A stretch of 64,000 nucleotides of DNA from Metallyticus violacea. Taxonomy: Eukaryota > Arthropoda > Insecta > Mantodea > Metallyticidae. The number at the start of each line of letters is the position of its first letter. Position 1 is the stretch's first letter. A program made the translations under genes and the position numbers. The stretch is taken from the NCBI GenBank assembly GCA_030762175.1, contig CM060846.1, forward strand, positions 183,698,041 through 183,762,040, in the 5' to 3' direction. Positions 47,890 to 56,766 of this stretch are shown here, piece by piece. The notes under the pieces are model-generated. The model was not told where the DNA came from, searched no databases, and saw nothing but the letters and a program-made list of their open reading frames with translations.

Positions 47890-48304
47890 AGTGTCCCTCT
47901 ACGCACTCACACTTTTTAGGCATGTACGCTTGTAGTCAATTGTCTTTGGTAAACTTACATAGTAGACATTCTCCCGTAGGAGTTGTCGTCAACACCGAAC
48001 CAAGCACGAAACCAGGCAAACATTGGGTCTTCACCGTTCTTGTAAAGAACGGGTGGGGAGAATATTTCGATAGCTACGAAATTGGTCCTCATTCGCCTCA
48101 TATTCTAGATTTTCTCCCTCAATGCTGTGGTACACGTTAGACTCACAACACTAAAGGTTGCGAGGAGAGGCCAGTACTACCTGTGGAAATTGCGTCATTG
48201 CTTACCTATCTTACCGCTACCGCAACTTGTACAAGGAGGAATTCTTTTCAAAATTCAGTATAAGCCACTTTAACCACAATGATGACGCCAATAAAATAAC
48301 TTAA
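47865..48304 (+). pseudogene. PRO: Polinton maturation cysteine protease (adenain-like), frameshifted
   Basis: The first frame (47,865-48,140) contains PSTHSHFLGMYACSQL, then VVNTEPSTKPGKHWVFTVL with the catalytic His in G-x-H-W-V, then GEYFDSYE carrying the acidic residue. A frameshift near 48,140-48,170 moves the end into another frame: STTCGNCVIAYLSYRYRN (48,173-48,225) with the catalytic Cys in T-C-G, running to a stop at about 48,304. Total length near 145 residues, a little short of the 150-200 typical of the family. The start overlaps the end of the capsid frame by about 25 bp in a different frame. In viruses this peptidase trims capsid proteins during maturation. Confidence 0.8.
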
Positions 48305-48570
48305 AACGATGCATGTATTTGACAAATTCTCGCAAACCACACATCAGAGCTGCAAATCGTTAACGGTTAGTATCAACACGAATGATGCAACTATTTTCTT
48401 CATGAAAGCGCAGTTTTATTTACGTTGCTAATTCTGGTGTTATTACTTTTTAGAAGGCCCATGTGGCACTACACGTCCCGCTCTGCCAGTTGCTCACAGA
48501 GGTGAACAGATAAGTCGTCGTCTACATTTGCGTGCGTTTGTTTACTTGTCAAAAATAAGTGTGCTACAAA

Positions 48571-49158
48571 ATGTTCAGCCTTGTTTATCGTGTCTTTGCG
48601 AATAGACAACACAGCCCGTCGGTCCTGGTGGTGTAGTGGTTACCATACTTGCCTCCTACACCCAAGATCGCGGGTTCGAACCCGGCCAGGACCGATGGAT
48701 TTTTTCGGGCGTAAAAATCCTAAGTATGGCTTCCTTCGGAAGGGAAGTAAAGCCGTGGGTCCCGTGTCGTACGTGTACGGCACGAAAAAGAACCTCAAGC
48801 CTGAAAGAGAGGCCTCTGAGCAAAATTTGTCGGCCGTTTCACGCCTTGAGTTGAATGAGACACTGATGACCTGAGATGTTAAAGAGCGTCCATAAACAAT
48901 TCAATCAAAAAGAAAAAAAAAACAGCCCAGGACGACGGCCCACAGGATGAAGCAGCGCAGCCTGGACCTCTATCGGATATTTTCTTCTTGAACAGCAATC
49001 AGACCAAGTTTGCGTGCAAAGGTTTTCGCCTACGCCGCCACGTCTTGAATCGTCATCTAAAAGAGTGGCAGCTAAGCACTCGACTATCCATACTTGTTGA
49101 ACATGTATTTGATTCTCTAAACATTACCGTCAGATGGGCGAACGCTGCATATCTCTGA
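48571..49158 (+). pseudogene. Unassigned coding-like stretch X after the protease, split by a SINE
   Basis: Before the SINE, an ATG at 48,571 opens MFSLVYRVFANRQHSP. After it, 48,928-49,158 is open for about 76 codons and contains LSDIFFLNSNQTKFACKG and FRLRRHVLNRHLKEWQL, ending at a TGA near 49,156. The basic, Leu-rich stretch looks like real coding sequence. Removing the SINE does not restore one frame, so there is at least one further frameshift. It lies on the same strand as the Polinton genes and is GC-richer than the flanks. I do not recognise the family; a Polinton accessory or structural protein is an inference from position. Confidence 0.4.
48611..48928 (+). repeat. SINE family 2 (tRNA-headed), copy 1
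   Basis: Starts GGTCCTGGTGGTGTAGTGG (A box) and has CGCGGGTTCGAACCCGG (B box), with a fixed body (TTTTTTCGGGCGTAAAAATC, ...GCCGTGGGTCCCGTGTCG, ...CGGCCGTTTCACGCC) and an A-rich end. ACAGCCC at 48,611-48,617 recurs at 48,922-48,928, a probable 7-bp target duplication. It splits stretch X. Confidence 0.92.
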
Positions 49159-49159
49159 A

Positions 49160-49517
49160 CATAGAGGACACCAGATTTATGAAAGAAAGAAAAGACAAGT
49201 ACAAAATCAAATTATGGCCTATCGGAAGTATTTGCTTCACACCCATACTTCCGGGGAGTCATTTGAAAAAATGAATTACACAATACACAGCTGACATTCG
49301 TTGTGTCTCTTTTAGAGTATTCCTGGAAGTGGAGCATTTGCTAAAGTCACTAATCATCAAGGGGGGGCGGGTGTAACTCTGCCATCTCCCTACACGAGCA
49401 TGTCCGGACAGGTTTGCGACACCATGGCTCCGGCCCCCTGATGACGTCACGTTCAGGTTCCAACAAGCCTCCGAGCGTCAGTCATTCCCACCATTAGCGA
49501 GTTAATACACATCGAGC
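49160..49517 (+). other. Non-coding gap between stretches X and Y, possible regulatory DNA
   Basis: No sustained frame. It contains GATGACGTCACG (a CRE-like palindrome, 49,441-49,452) and a G7 run (49,362). It could be the upstream region of stretch Y. Confidence 0.3.
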
Positions 49518-50640
49518 ATGGAAGTTCCGCTAATGTTTCTGCAAAATGGTCGTCGTCTCGTAATGATGGAGCCCAAAGAACGCCATTTACTAGCCGTAAA
49601 GGGAAACGCCATCTTTACACATTATTCACCCGTAGATGTAGATACTGTATGGCTGGAACTTACACCGGAAGCAAAAGATGTTTACGCATTTATCGTCACT
49701 GCAATCAGCACCACAACCACCCTTCACCTCTCACATTGACGAACAGTCCCGTTACAAAACACTGTCCAATGTGTATCAGTTCTGAGAAATTAACGGAGTA
49801 GACAACACGATCCACGACTCACTACACCGGCTAGCTGAAGTGTCGTCTAACTCAGAATTTGCCTGGTCTACGCTACAACAGAACATGCCACACACAGTGC
49901 AAAGCGTCCGGACCATCTCCACCAGTAACAGACCCAGAACACTTGTCCGTCTCGAGAACGGAAAAGAAGTATTTCTATCCACAAGCTCGTCAACCAACTC
50001 AGCTCTTTTGCCTTATGCATCGTGTACCAAAGAGAGGAGATTCTCCGAATCGGATACAGGAGGCACGTCGTGAAATTTACACCAACATAAAAACATAGCA
50101 TGCCAAACAGTCCCAGTGGGAATTGGCAGCAATTTCATTCTCGAACTCGCTTTTGACAACCTATATCACGTTACAACAAGCGGGGAGTATCCAGCAAACA
50201 TCAACCTAATCTCCACCGAAATTTTCTTTCTTGGTGAGCACAAAACAGTCACCGTCAAACTCGCCAGCAACAACGACACCGACGTCGTGGAAGTCAGATG
50301 CTTGCCTTCAAAAATACTCCACTGCGATATAGACGCTCGCTGTATCATCTACCCCGGACCCATTTCCAGCACTAGGCTACAAGATCATGTCGGTGGGGTG
50401 CTTCTCAACCGCTACCATAGGCGATTTCGTCGTCCACACCTCCATGCCGTCGGCCCAGGAGCGTCTAAGCAACAACTTTTCTCGCATGCTACTCACCTGC
50501 GTCATCTTTCGAGCATCAAACCGAGAATAGCAGCGACAAAGACAGTGACGATAGTGCAATGTTTGCCAAAAGCACATATATCACATGTTTTAAAATATTT
50601 TTTATGCCTGGGAAAATCTTAATTATTTTTTCCCCATTTT
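49518..50640 (+). pseudogene. Unassigned coding-like stretch Y (about 370 codons in pieces)
   Basis: An ATG at 49,518 opens a 73-codon frame with GRRLVMMEPKERHLLAVKG and VDTVWLELTPEAKDVYAF. Near 49,700 the plausible frame shifts to another register and stays there to about 50,620, crossed only by stops at 49,783 and 50,071. It includes TIHDSLHRLAEVSSNSEF, TLVRLENGKEVFLST, PVGIGSNFILELAFDNLY and NINLISTEIFFLGEHKTVTV. Alternating hydrophobic residues suggest a beta-rich fold. Long openness with few stops and a GC level above the surroundings argue for a decayed real gene. I cannot name the family. Candidates are a Polinton minor capsid or accessory protein, or a gene of another virus-like element. 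Confidence 0.45.
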
Positions 50641-50965
50641 GATAAAAATAGCGGTGAATAAAATATGTGCAAACATTTAGGCACAGTTTTGCCACGAATG
50701 GAGTGTATGTGCAGGTTTTACCATTGTGATAAAAATAGTGGTTAGTAAAATATGTACGAACATTTACTTCACAGTTTTCCAACGAATTGAGTGAATGTAC
50801 AGTTTTTACCATTGTGATAAAAATAGTGTTGAATAAAACATTTAGTGCATGCATTTAGTTCACAGTTTTGCCACGAATGGAATGAATGTACGGCTTTTAC
50901 CATTGTGATAAAAATAGTGTAGAATAAAACATGTGCAAACATTTAGTTTACAGTTTTGCCACCAA
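50634..50965 (+). repeat. Tandem repeat, about four units of 88-91 bp
   Basis: GATAAAAATAG recurs at 50,641, 50,728, 50,816 and 50,907. Each unit also contains an ACAGTTTTGCCACGAATGGA-type word and TTTTACCATTGTGATAA. It starts at the end of stretch Y, so it may be a terminal region of the Polinton relic. The minus-strand frame over it is a repeat artefact. Confidence 0.9.
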
Positions 50966-51130
50966 ATTCTTCCCCCACCCGACACATAACCTTTATAGAC
51001 AGCCATTTTACTTCACATCATTTTGTATAATGTTTCATTTGTGTAATTACATGTATATTTTCAATAAATAAATCAAATTGTCCCGGGTTATCGTTAATCT
51101 AGCCGAATAATTGGGATATACACTACTAAT

Positions 51131-51410
51131 GTTGCACCGTGGGTCCAGAATCACATTTAATACATCCTCAGAACCTTCACTTTGCATAACCTTGGTTTTA
51201 TTAGCATAGCCTATAAATACAGTGCAAGTCAATATCTCTTAAACGGACCAATATAAGCAAATATACTGATATTTTCTAAACTTATAGCAGGAAGGGGCCT
51301 TTATAAAAATTATGGCTTGCACTGTATTTATAGGCTATGCTATATAAAATTAAGGTTGTGCAAATTGAAGGTTCTGAGGATGTATCAAACGCGACACTAC
51401 ATATTGTCTT
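51131..51410. repeat. Inverted repeat, about 100-bp arms with 74-bp centre
   Basis: 51,131-51,233 (containing TACATCCTCAGAACCTTCAC and AGCATAGCCTATAAATACAG) is the reverse complement of 51,308-51,410 with roughly 15-20 percent differences. It straddles the left terminus of the transposon that follows. Confidence 0.85.
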
Positions 51411-51530
51411 TTTTTCGAGGATGCTGTAAACATGAGTTTTTTGTATAACGTAGTCGTGCAAAATGTATTCTAAGGGTGCAGTTCAGGTGAGTGGGGTTGC
51501 CATACAACAAAATTTAGGTGGAAGGGGTGT
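51395..51530 (-). repeat. Inverted copy of the transposase 3' coding part inside the left arm
   Basis: AAAATGTATTCTAAGGGTGC and AGGTGAGTGGGGTTGCCATA are reverse complements of 52,570-52,650 (about 90 percent alike by eye). The match continues as CATATTGTCTTTTTT against 52,650-52,670. It disrupts the left terminal repeat. Confidence 0.85.
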
Positions 51531-51812
51531 AATCCACTGAATTTTAAAAATAAATGATGGTATATTCTTTCAATATTTAGCTAGTTCTCAACAAATTAAG
51601 CAACTCCTGTTTAAAGCACATTTTTCTAAAATTAAACCTTGAGAAGTTAAGTGTACTTGAAACAGCACTTAATGCAGATTGTGAATCCGTAAAGGAACCA
51701 ATGGAAAGAAAGGACAATAATAAAATTCTGGTAACCATCAATTTCAAAGTTACCTATGACCGTGCAAATAGTTTAATAATGCTGATTGTTTAGTACTCAT
51801 AAATTGAGAAAC

Positions 51813-52770
51813 ATGGCACGATTTGACGAAGTGCTAACAGCCGTTAATATTGGGTGCGCGCAGGAGAAATTCTTGGTTTGCATCTGAAGTATTCGGTGAG
51901 TTATAAGGAATTCAAATGTCGCTGAAAACACAATTATAGTATGGAACTATCAATGACAAGAATTGAATGAATACGAAGACAAAAGTAAACGTTAAGAACG
52001 TTGTTAACGTTCTTGCAGCTGTAGCTATAAATCCACAGATTGACGTGAAATGGACAGAGACCGCACTTCGATATAGCAGATACTAAAGCAGCACATACAC
52101 CATGCTTATCATATTTGCTTGCATCAGGAACTCACTAGAGAAACCAACTCCGCCTGACAGTCTGTCATTGACTACATGATGCCGTTGCAGAGTACGACTC
52201 ACTATTGAATAGCGTATTGTTTCATGATGAGGCAACTTTTTCCTTAACAAACATTCATTGCATTTTTGGGTGTATGAAAACCCAAATGGATGACAGCTGT
52301 GCCTCTTTAGCATTGCTGGTCTTAAATGTATGGTGTGGGATTCTTGGTGATTTTATCATAGGACCTTACTTTTTAAAGGCACAGTCACAAGTGAAGTTTA
52401 CTGTTGTTTTATAAGGAATTAATTCCTTACACTATTACAAATGTTCCTCTAAGTGCATGGGAAAAAAGTTAGTACCCGCAAGATGGAGCACTGCCACACT
52501 GCAACACGCAAGAAGCACACGTGAATTATCAAAAGACAAATTTCAAGATAAATGAATTGGACGTGCTAAGCCTGTTGTATGGCAACCCCACTCACCTGAA
52601 CTACACCCTTAGAATACATTTTGCGGGACTACGTTAAAAAATATAGCATGTTCAAAAAAGACAATATGAAGTATCGAACTCGGGAAGTGTGTAACGGTAT
52701 TGTTCCATGTATTTTGGAAAGTATTAGAGAAATCTCCGAAAAAGAGCCGCTAAATATTAGATGTTAATTA
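51813..52770 (+). pseudogene. IS630/Tc1/mariner transposase, broken
   Basis: An N-terminal piece starts MARFDEVLTAVNIGCAQEKF (51,813). The catalytic part reads VLFHDEATFSLTNIHCIFG (52,207-52,265; the F-x-D-E-x-x-F first catalytic Asp region), then NVWCGILGDFIIGPYF (52,327-52,374). PQDGALPHCNTQEA follows in another frame (52,480-52,520; the Q-D-G-A-P-P-H second Asp region), then VVWQPHSPELHPL (52,575-52,613; the W-P-P-R-S-P-D-L-x-P-L third region). Several frameshifts and stops. The order and spacing are those of the superfamily that cuts and pastes at TA sites. The family inside the superfamily is not certain. Confidence 0.75.
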
Positions 52771-52799
52771 ATTTTTAGTATTTAGTAACATTGGCTTGG

Positions 52800-52806
<7 letters not shown>

Positions 52807-52841
<35 letters not shown>
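52807..52841 (+). repeat. (AT)n microsatellite
   Basis: About 17 AT units inside the transposon, downstream of the transposase. Confidence 0.97.
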
Positions 52842-52842
<1 letters not shown>

Positions 52843-53094
52843 GCATCTTTATAACGCTTAATAACTTTTCAAGTTAAATTTAGAGAACTATTTTAAACAA
52901 AAGTTGCTTAATTTGTTAAGGAGTATCTAAATATCTAAAAAAAGTATACCACAGTTCCATATAAAATTCTAAAATTAACGACCCTGGAGCCCCATAATGC
53001 AGCCCTAAGTTTTGCCCACGGCGCTATTATGAAGGCCCCTTTGTGCCACAGTTTAGAAAAGAGACCCATTTAAGAGATATTGGCTTGTAACACT

Positions 53095-54499
53095 TTATAT
53101 ATTACTAAACTATCATGATAACAGTACAGGGTTCGTTTGCGTGCATATTGCGCACAGTAATTAATTCTTGGAAACGGATACATTTAACAAAACTACTTTT
53201 GGTGTGCAAAATGTTACACCTCCTCGTCAGAAACATACAAATTTACGAATACAATAAAGGCATCTGACTGCACCTTAACAACTTAAATGTCAGTGATACA
53301 AGATTACTTAAAAATACTGGTGGCAAGTGGAGAAGCTTGAGCTTGTGGTTCTGAAATCGTTTACACTACATTTATATTTTGGCTATCTGCGCTTTGAATT
53401 TCACAAATATTGCAGAGTTGCGTAAACAAAAACTAAATAAATATTTGCTTGGTGAAAATCTCTGCATTTATTCCCCTGTAACTTTACCAATATTTTAATG
53501 TTAAAAATTACAACATAGTAGCATACTATCGTCATGACGGTCCCTAGTGGCATATTCCACATTTAAATGTTATCTTTCACCCCCCCCCCGCATCATATAT
53601 CCTGTGCCTATCAAGATTTTCCGGTTCCCACAACAACACTTCAGAGTTATCGCCGAACTAGCGATACGGTATTGATTTCCTAATTTGGAAACTTCCGATG
53701 CAACAGAAAATCCTTCAGAATGAAGAGATCAAGTATGAAGAATGAGGTAAATATATTTTCAATAAACACAGTAAAAATATTATGTTTGCATATCTTATAA
53801 TACTTCTGAAGAAATGGCACAACAGTGTATAAATAACAAGTACCAAATAAGAGAACTGATACACCAAATTTAAGACGAAGGGCATCTGGGGACAGTGCCA
53901 GCGAACTGTGAAAACCAATCGGTGGTTTACGTGGCACGGGTTCCATTCTCATTCAGATATTGTTTGTGTAAAGAATTTACTCACTGTAAATATGCCAATA
54001 TCAGATATACGAGCCGTATTATGTGCTTTATGTACGACGGAATCATTCGCAATACCATTAATTAGTTTCAGGCCTTTTATGATTGATATAAAACGCAAAA
54101 TACTTAAAGAAGCTCAGAGGAATTTTAAAAAGTTTATCCATAACCAACAAACATCACTTGCACAAATTATTCTTATCATATTGTCACCAATGCAGATTTG
54201 AATTAGTAGCAATGCACATCATAGAATCAGTCAAAAGCATAACATGATGAAAAGTTTCAGATACACGTACAGTAGCAATACTACGACTAACTTTGGGAGT
54301 GATTCATACAGAATTTACTACAATTGTCGAAAATGAGCCACAGATCTTTTTTTTTTTTTTTTTTATGTTAGAAAATATTTCTACCCGCCTCAGTAATTGT
54401 TTGTACGGCAAGTAATATAGTTAATGAGATCCTTGAGTATAAAGTACCAGCTCTTTACCCATGACACTTAGAATAAGTCTTTCCTGGACAAGGTAGTTG
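53095..54499. other. No recognisable gene
   Basis: AT-rich; C9 run at 53,581 and T18 run at 54,347. Frames at 53,680-54,201 carry no motif. Confidence 0.5.
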
Positions 54500-55075
54500 A
54501 CCACCACGGGTGGCCGAGATAGTTAAGGTGCGGACTCGTGAGAGGGACGTCTGGGGTTCTTTTTTTAATTTTTTATTTATTTATTTAAAGACGCTGTTTA
54601 ACATCTGAGGTCATAAGCGTCCCATTCTATTCAGGGCGTGAAACGGCCGGCAAATTTTGCTCAGAGACCTCTTTTTTCAGGCTTGAGGTTCTTTATCGTG
54701 CGTAAATGTACGACACAGGACCCACGGCTTTGCTTCCCTTCCGAAGGAAGCCATACTTACGATTTTTACGCCCGAAAAAATCCATCGATCCTGGCCGGGT
54801 TCGAACCCGCGACCTTGGGTTTAGAAGGCAAGTATGGTCACCACTACACGACCAGGATCGACGTCTGGGGTTCGAACCCCGCCAGGACTGTCCTCCCTGA
54901 CTGAGGTTTTTTTTCCAGGCTTTCCTCGGTCCTCATAAATGGCACATGCCGGGGAGGTACCCTAAAGTTAGGCCTGGAACATTTCCTTCCTTAAAAAATA
55001 AATCTTTTCCCAATATCATTTCATTTCATGTATCACCAGTATCCATCGCCTGTGCTGTCTCTGTAGCAAAAACGT
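54500..55075 (+). repeat. SINE family 1, copy 8, split by a family 2 SINE
   Basis: The head occupies 54,500-54,559 (CCACCACGGGTGGCCGAG ... CTGGGGTTC). The rest resumes at 54,874 (GAACCCCGCCAGGACTGTCC) and runs through the body (CGGGGAGGTACCCTAAA) to about 55,075. The interruption falls in the middle of the B box. Confidence 0.93.
54546..54873 (-). repeat. SINE family 2, copy 2, nested, with 14-bp target duplication
   Basis: The element body (54,560-54,859) begins with a T-rich tail and ends CACTACACGACCAGGATC (head, minus strand). GACGTCTGGGGTTC is present at 54,546-54,559 and 54,860-54,873. The B box TCGAACCCGCGACC is intact. This fixes both ends of family 2 at about 300 bp. Confidence 0.95.
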
Positions 55076-56370
55076 CATTCATTCATTTCATTTACAAAGA
55101 GGCTGGGGAATCTGTTAAGGGATACTCTATTCTAAACACAAAACTTAACCCAAAGAATTTTCTTCCCTGTGGAGACAATTGAGGAAATTAGTTCACACTG
55201 AATGCGTCAGGTTCTGCAAGCTGTAACTGAAAACGCCAAAGGTTTGTCACAGAATGTTAGTGAATTCCGAAGGAGTGTAGTAGCTATTGCGGTTGTACCC
55301 ATGAAACGGTTTTTGAAAAGTTACTTTAAATCTCCATACTTTCATAGGCACCAAAAATGACGATGAAAAAAATGTATATAAAAGTTCATTAAGAAGTCAC
55401 TCCGCATCCATTGTGTAGCCAGATTTCACTAGGGAAACGAATTCGGGTAACAGTACTGCTGCGCGAGGAGCGTATAGTTATTTAGTTATTGTGTTCACTT
55501 AACCACCAAGACAAGCATACACTCCAAAGCCCAAAGCTTAGCAACGGTGGGCGGATTACCAGCTAAAACCGGTTTCGAAGGAACAAAGGAAGGAATGTAA
55601 GAAATGTAGGAGTACTAACTTTCTCTGGTGCGGTGCACAGCTCCCGAGTTCGCATGAACTTGTCGATAACCGTTATATATACACTATATGTCTATTACGC
55701 TCCAGCGGCCGAACTTTTTTTTTTTTTTCCTCAACGAAACTCGGCATGTAACGACCAATTAACAAACGATTCATCGAGTTCGTTAAACAGCTAAATTGGA
55801 CATTGAGGTTAACCTAAGGCGAATTTTTAAAAATCGCTCTAATGGCACCAATTTTTTATTTTTCTCAACGGCTTCCGGTATATTCCGTATTCTGAACAAC
55901 ATGAAAACAGACTATTAATGACGCTTACCTGAAACCCAAAAAGTTTCAACAAAATAAATTTGCTACGAAACTCCATGTATATCATTTAAATAAAATAAAG
56001 AAAATAGTGTCAGAAAATCAGAAATATCGGACCATTAGGAGTGGAACTTCACCTGAAAACGGAATGTTTGTAATCGCCGAGAACGATGATTAAAGTGGCC
56101 TGTGAGAGATGTGGGGTATTGGTATTGGTATTTGTATTGTTATTGTATTATTAATAATAAAATCGATTATTCCCGCCAAACAATAATTTCGTTGGGGTCA
56201 TGCGAAAGAGTATGGGAGGAATAGTCTGCGTATGGACAAATAATCAGGTTTGCTCTTAAAGACAGCGGCCGTCCTGCGGTTTCAGTACCAAAAGCAAAGG
56301 AAAAAACCGAATTTCAGAGAATGCTTGAGAGACAAGTAGCAATGTTCAAACCCTACGCGGTTGTTGATTA
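55076..56370. other. No recognisable gene
   Basis: AT-rich; T run at 55,717-55,728 and an imperfect GTATTG/ATT stretch at 56,115-56,160. No motif-bearing frame. Confidence 0.5.
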
Positions 56371-56373
56371 GAT

Positions 56374-56642
56374 TTATTTACGTACGCTCTTTAATACCTC
56401 AGGTACTCGGGACACAATCAATTCAGGGCGTGAAACGGCTGATAAAATTGTTCAGAGGCCCCTACTTTCAGGCTTGAGGTTCTTTTTCGTGCCGTAAATC
56501 TACGACACAGGACCCACGGCTTTACTTCCCTTTCGAAAGAAGCCATACTTAGGATTTTTACGCCCATCGACCTTGGCCAGGATTGAACCCGAGTTCTTAG
56601 ATCTATGTTGCAAGTATGGTTACGCCAGACCACCAGGACCGG
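56374..56642 (-). repeat. SINE family 2, copy 3 (older)
   Basis: Reverse copy: TACGCTCTTTAATACCTCAG tail, CAGGGCGTGAAACGGC and AGGCTTGAGGTTCTTTTTCG body, and a head ending CACCAGGACCGG. The B box region is mutated (GATTGAACCCGAGTTC) and a few bases of the body are lost. Confidence 0.88.
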
Positions 56643-56766
56643 TAATCTTAAGCGGTAGTGAATGCATTCTATCAATCAATCAACCTTGGTAGTGTAAAGT
56701 GTACAATAAATGCAGGCAGAAAGCACCAACTGTTTCAGAACACAGAAAAACAAACAATCTTAGATA

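Larger units (their letters stand above)
45000..50640 (+). mobile_element. Maverick/Polinton (adintovirus-like) relic
   Basis: Three hallmark genes lie in a row on the + strand: protein-primed type B DNA polymerase (45,000-46,617), double-jelly-roll major capsid protein (46,640-47,889) and adenovirus-type cysteine protease (47,865-48,304). Two coding-like stretches of unknown kind follow (48,571-49,158 and 49,518-50,640), and an 88-91 bp tandem array closes the block. Known Polintons also carry a retroviral-type integrase, a packaging ATPase and a penton-type minor capsid; I did not recognise those. No long terminal inverted repeats were found. The left side is cut at a mariner. All genes are broken, so this is a fossil fragment of a 15-20 kb element. 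Confidence 0.8.
51226..53094 (+). mobile_element. Tc1/mariner-type transposon with long terminal inverted repeats
   Basis: The ends are inverted copies of each other: CAATATCTCTTAAACGG, TTTTCTAAACTTATAGCAGG and AAGGGGCC at the left match the reverse complement of 53,020-53,087. A second matching stretch (AACAAATTAAGCAACTCCTG, 51,590) pairs with 52,900. The repeat arms are therefore about 230 bp, the left one split by 220 bp of foreign or rearranged DNA. The transposase is inside. A TA target duplication could not be fixed. Confidence 0.7.

Noticed and set aside
48621..48693. Possible functional tRNA (good A and B boxes)
   Set aside because: It is the head of a dispersed SINE with target duplication and A-rich tail; the stems do not all pair.
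50516..50854. 112-codon minus-strand frame with internal repeats
   Set aside because: Its repeats are the 88-91 bp tandem units; no coding signature.
50641..50960. Tandem array as a CRISPR array
   Set aside because: Whole 88-91 bp units are repeated, with no unique spacers; the sequence context is eukaryotic.
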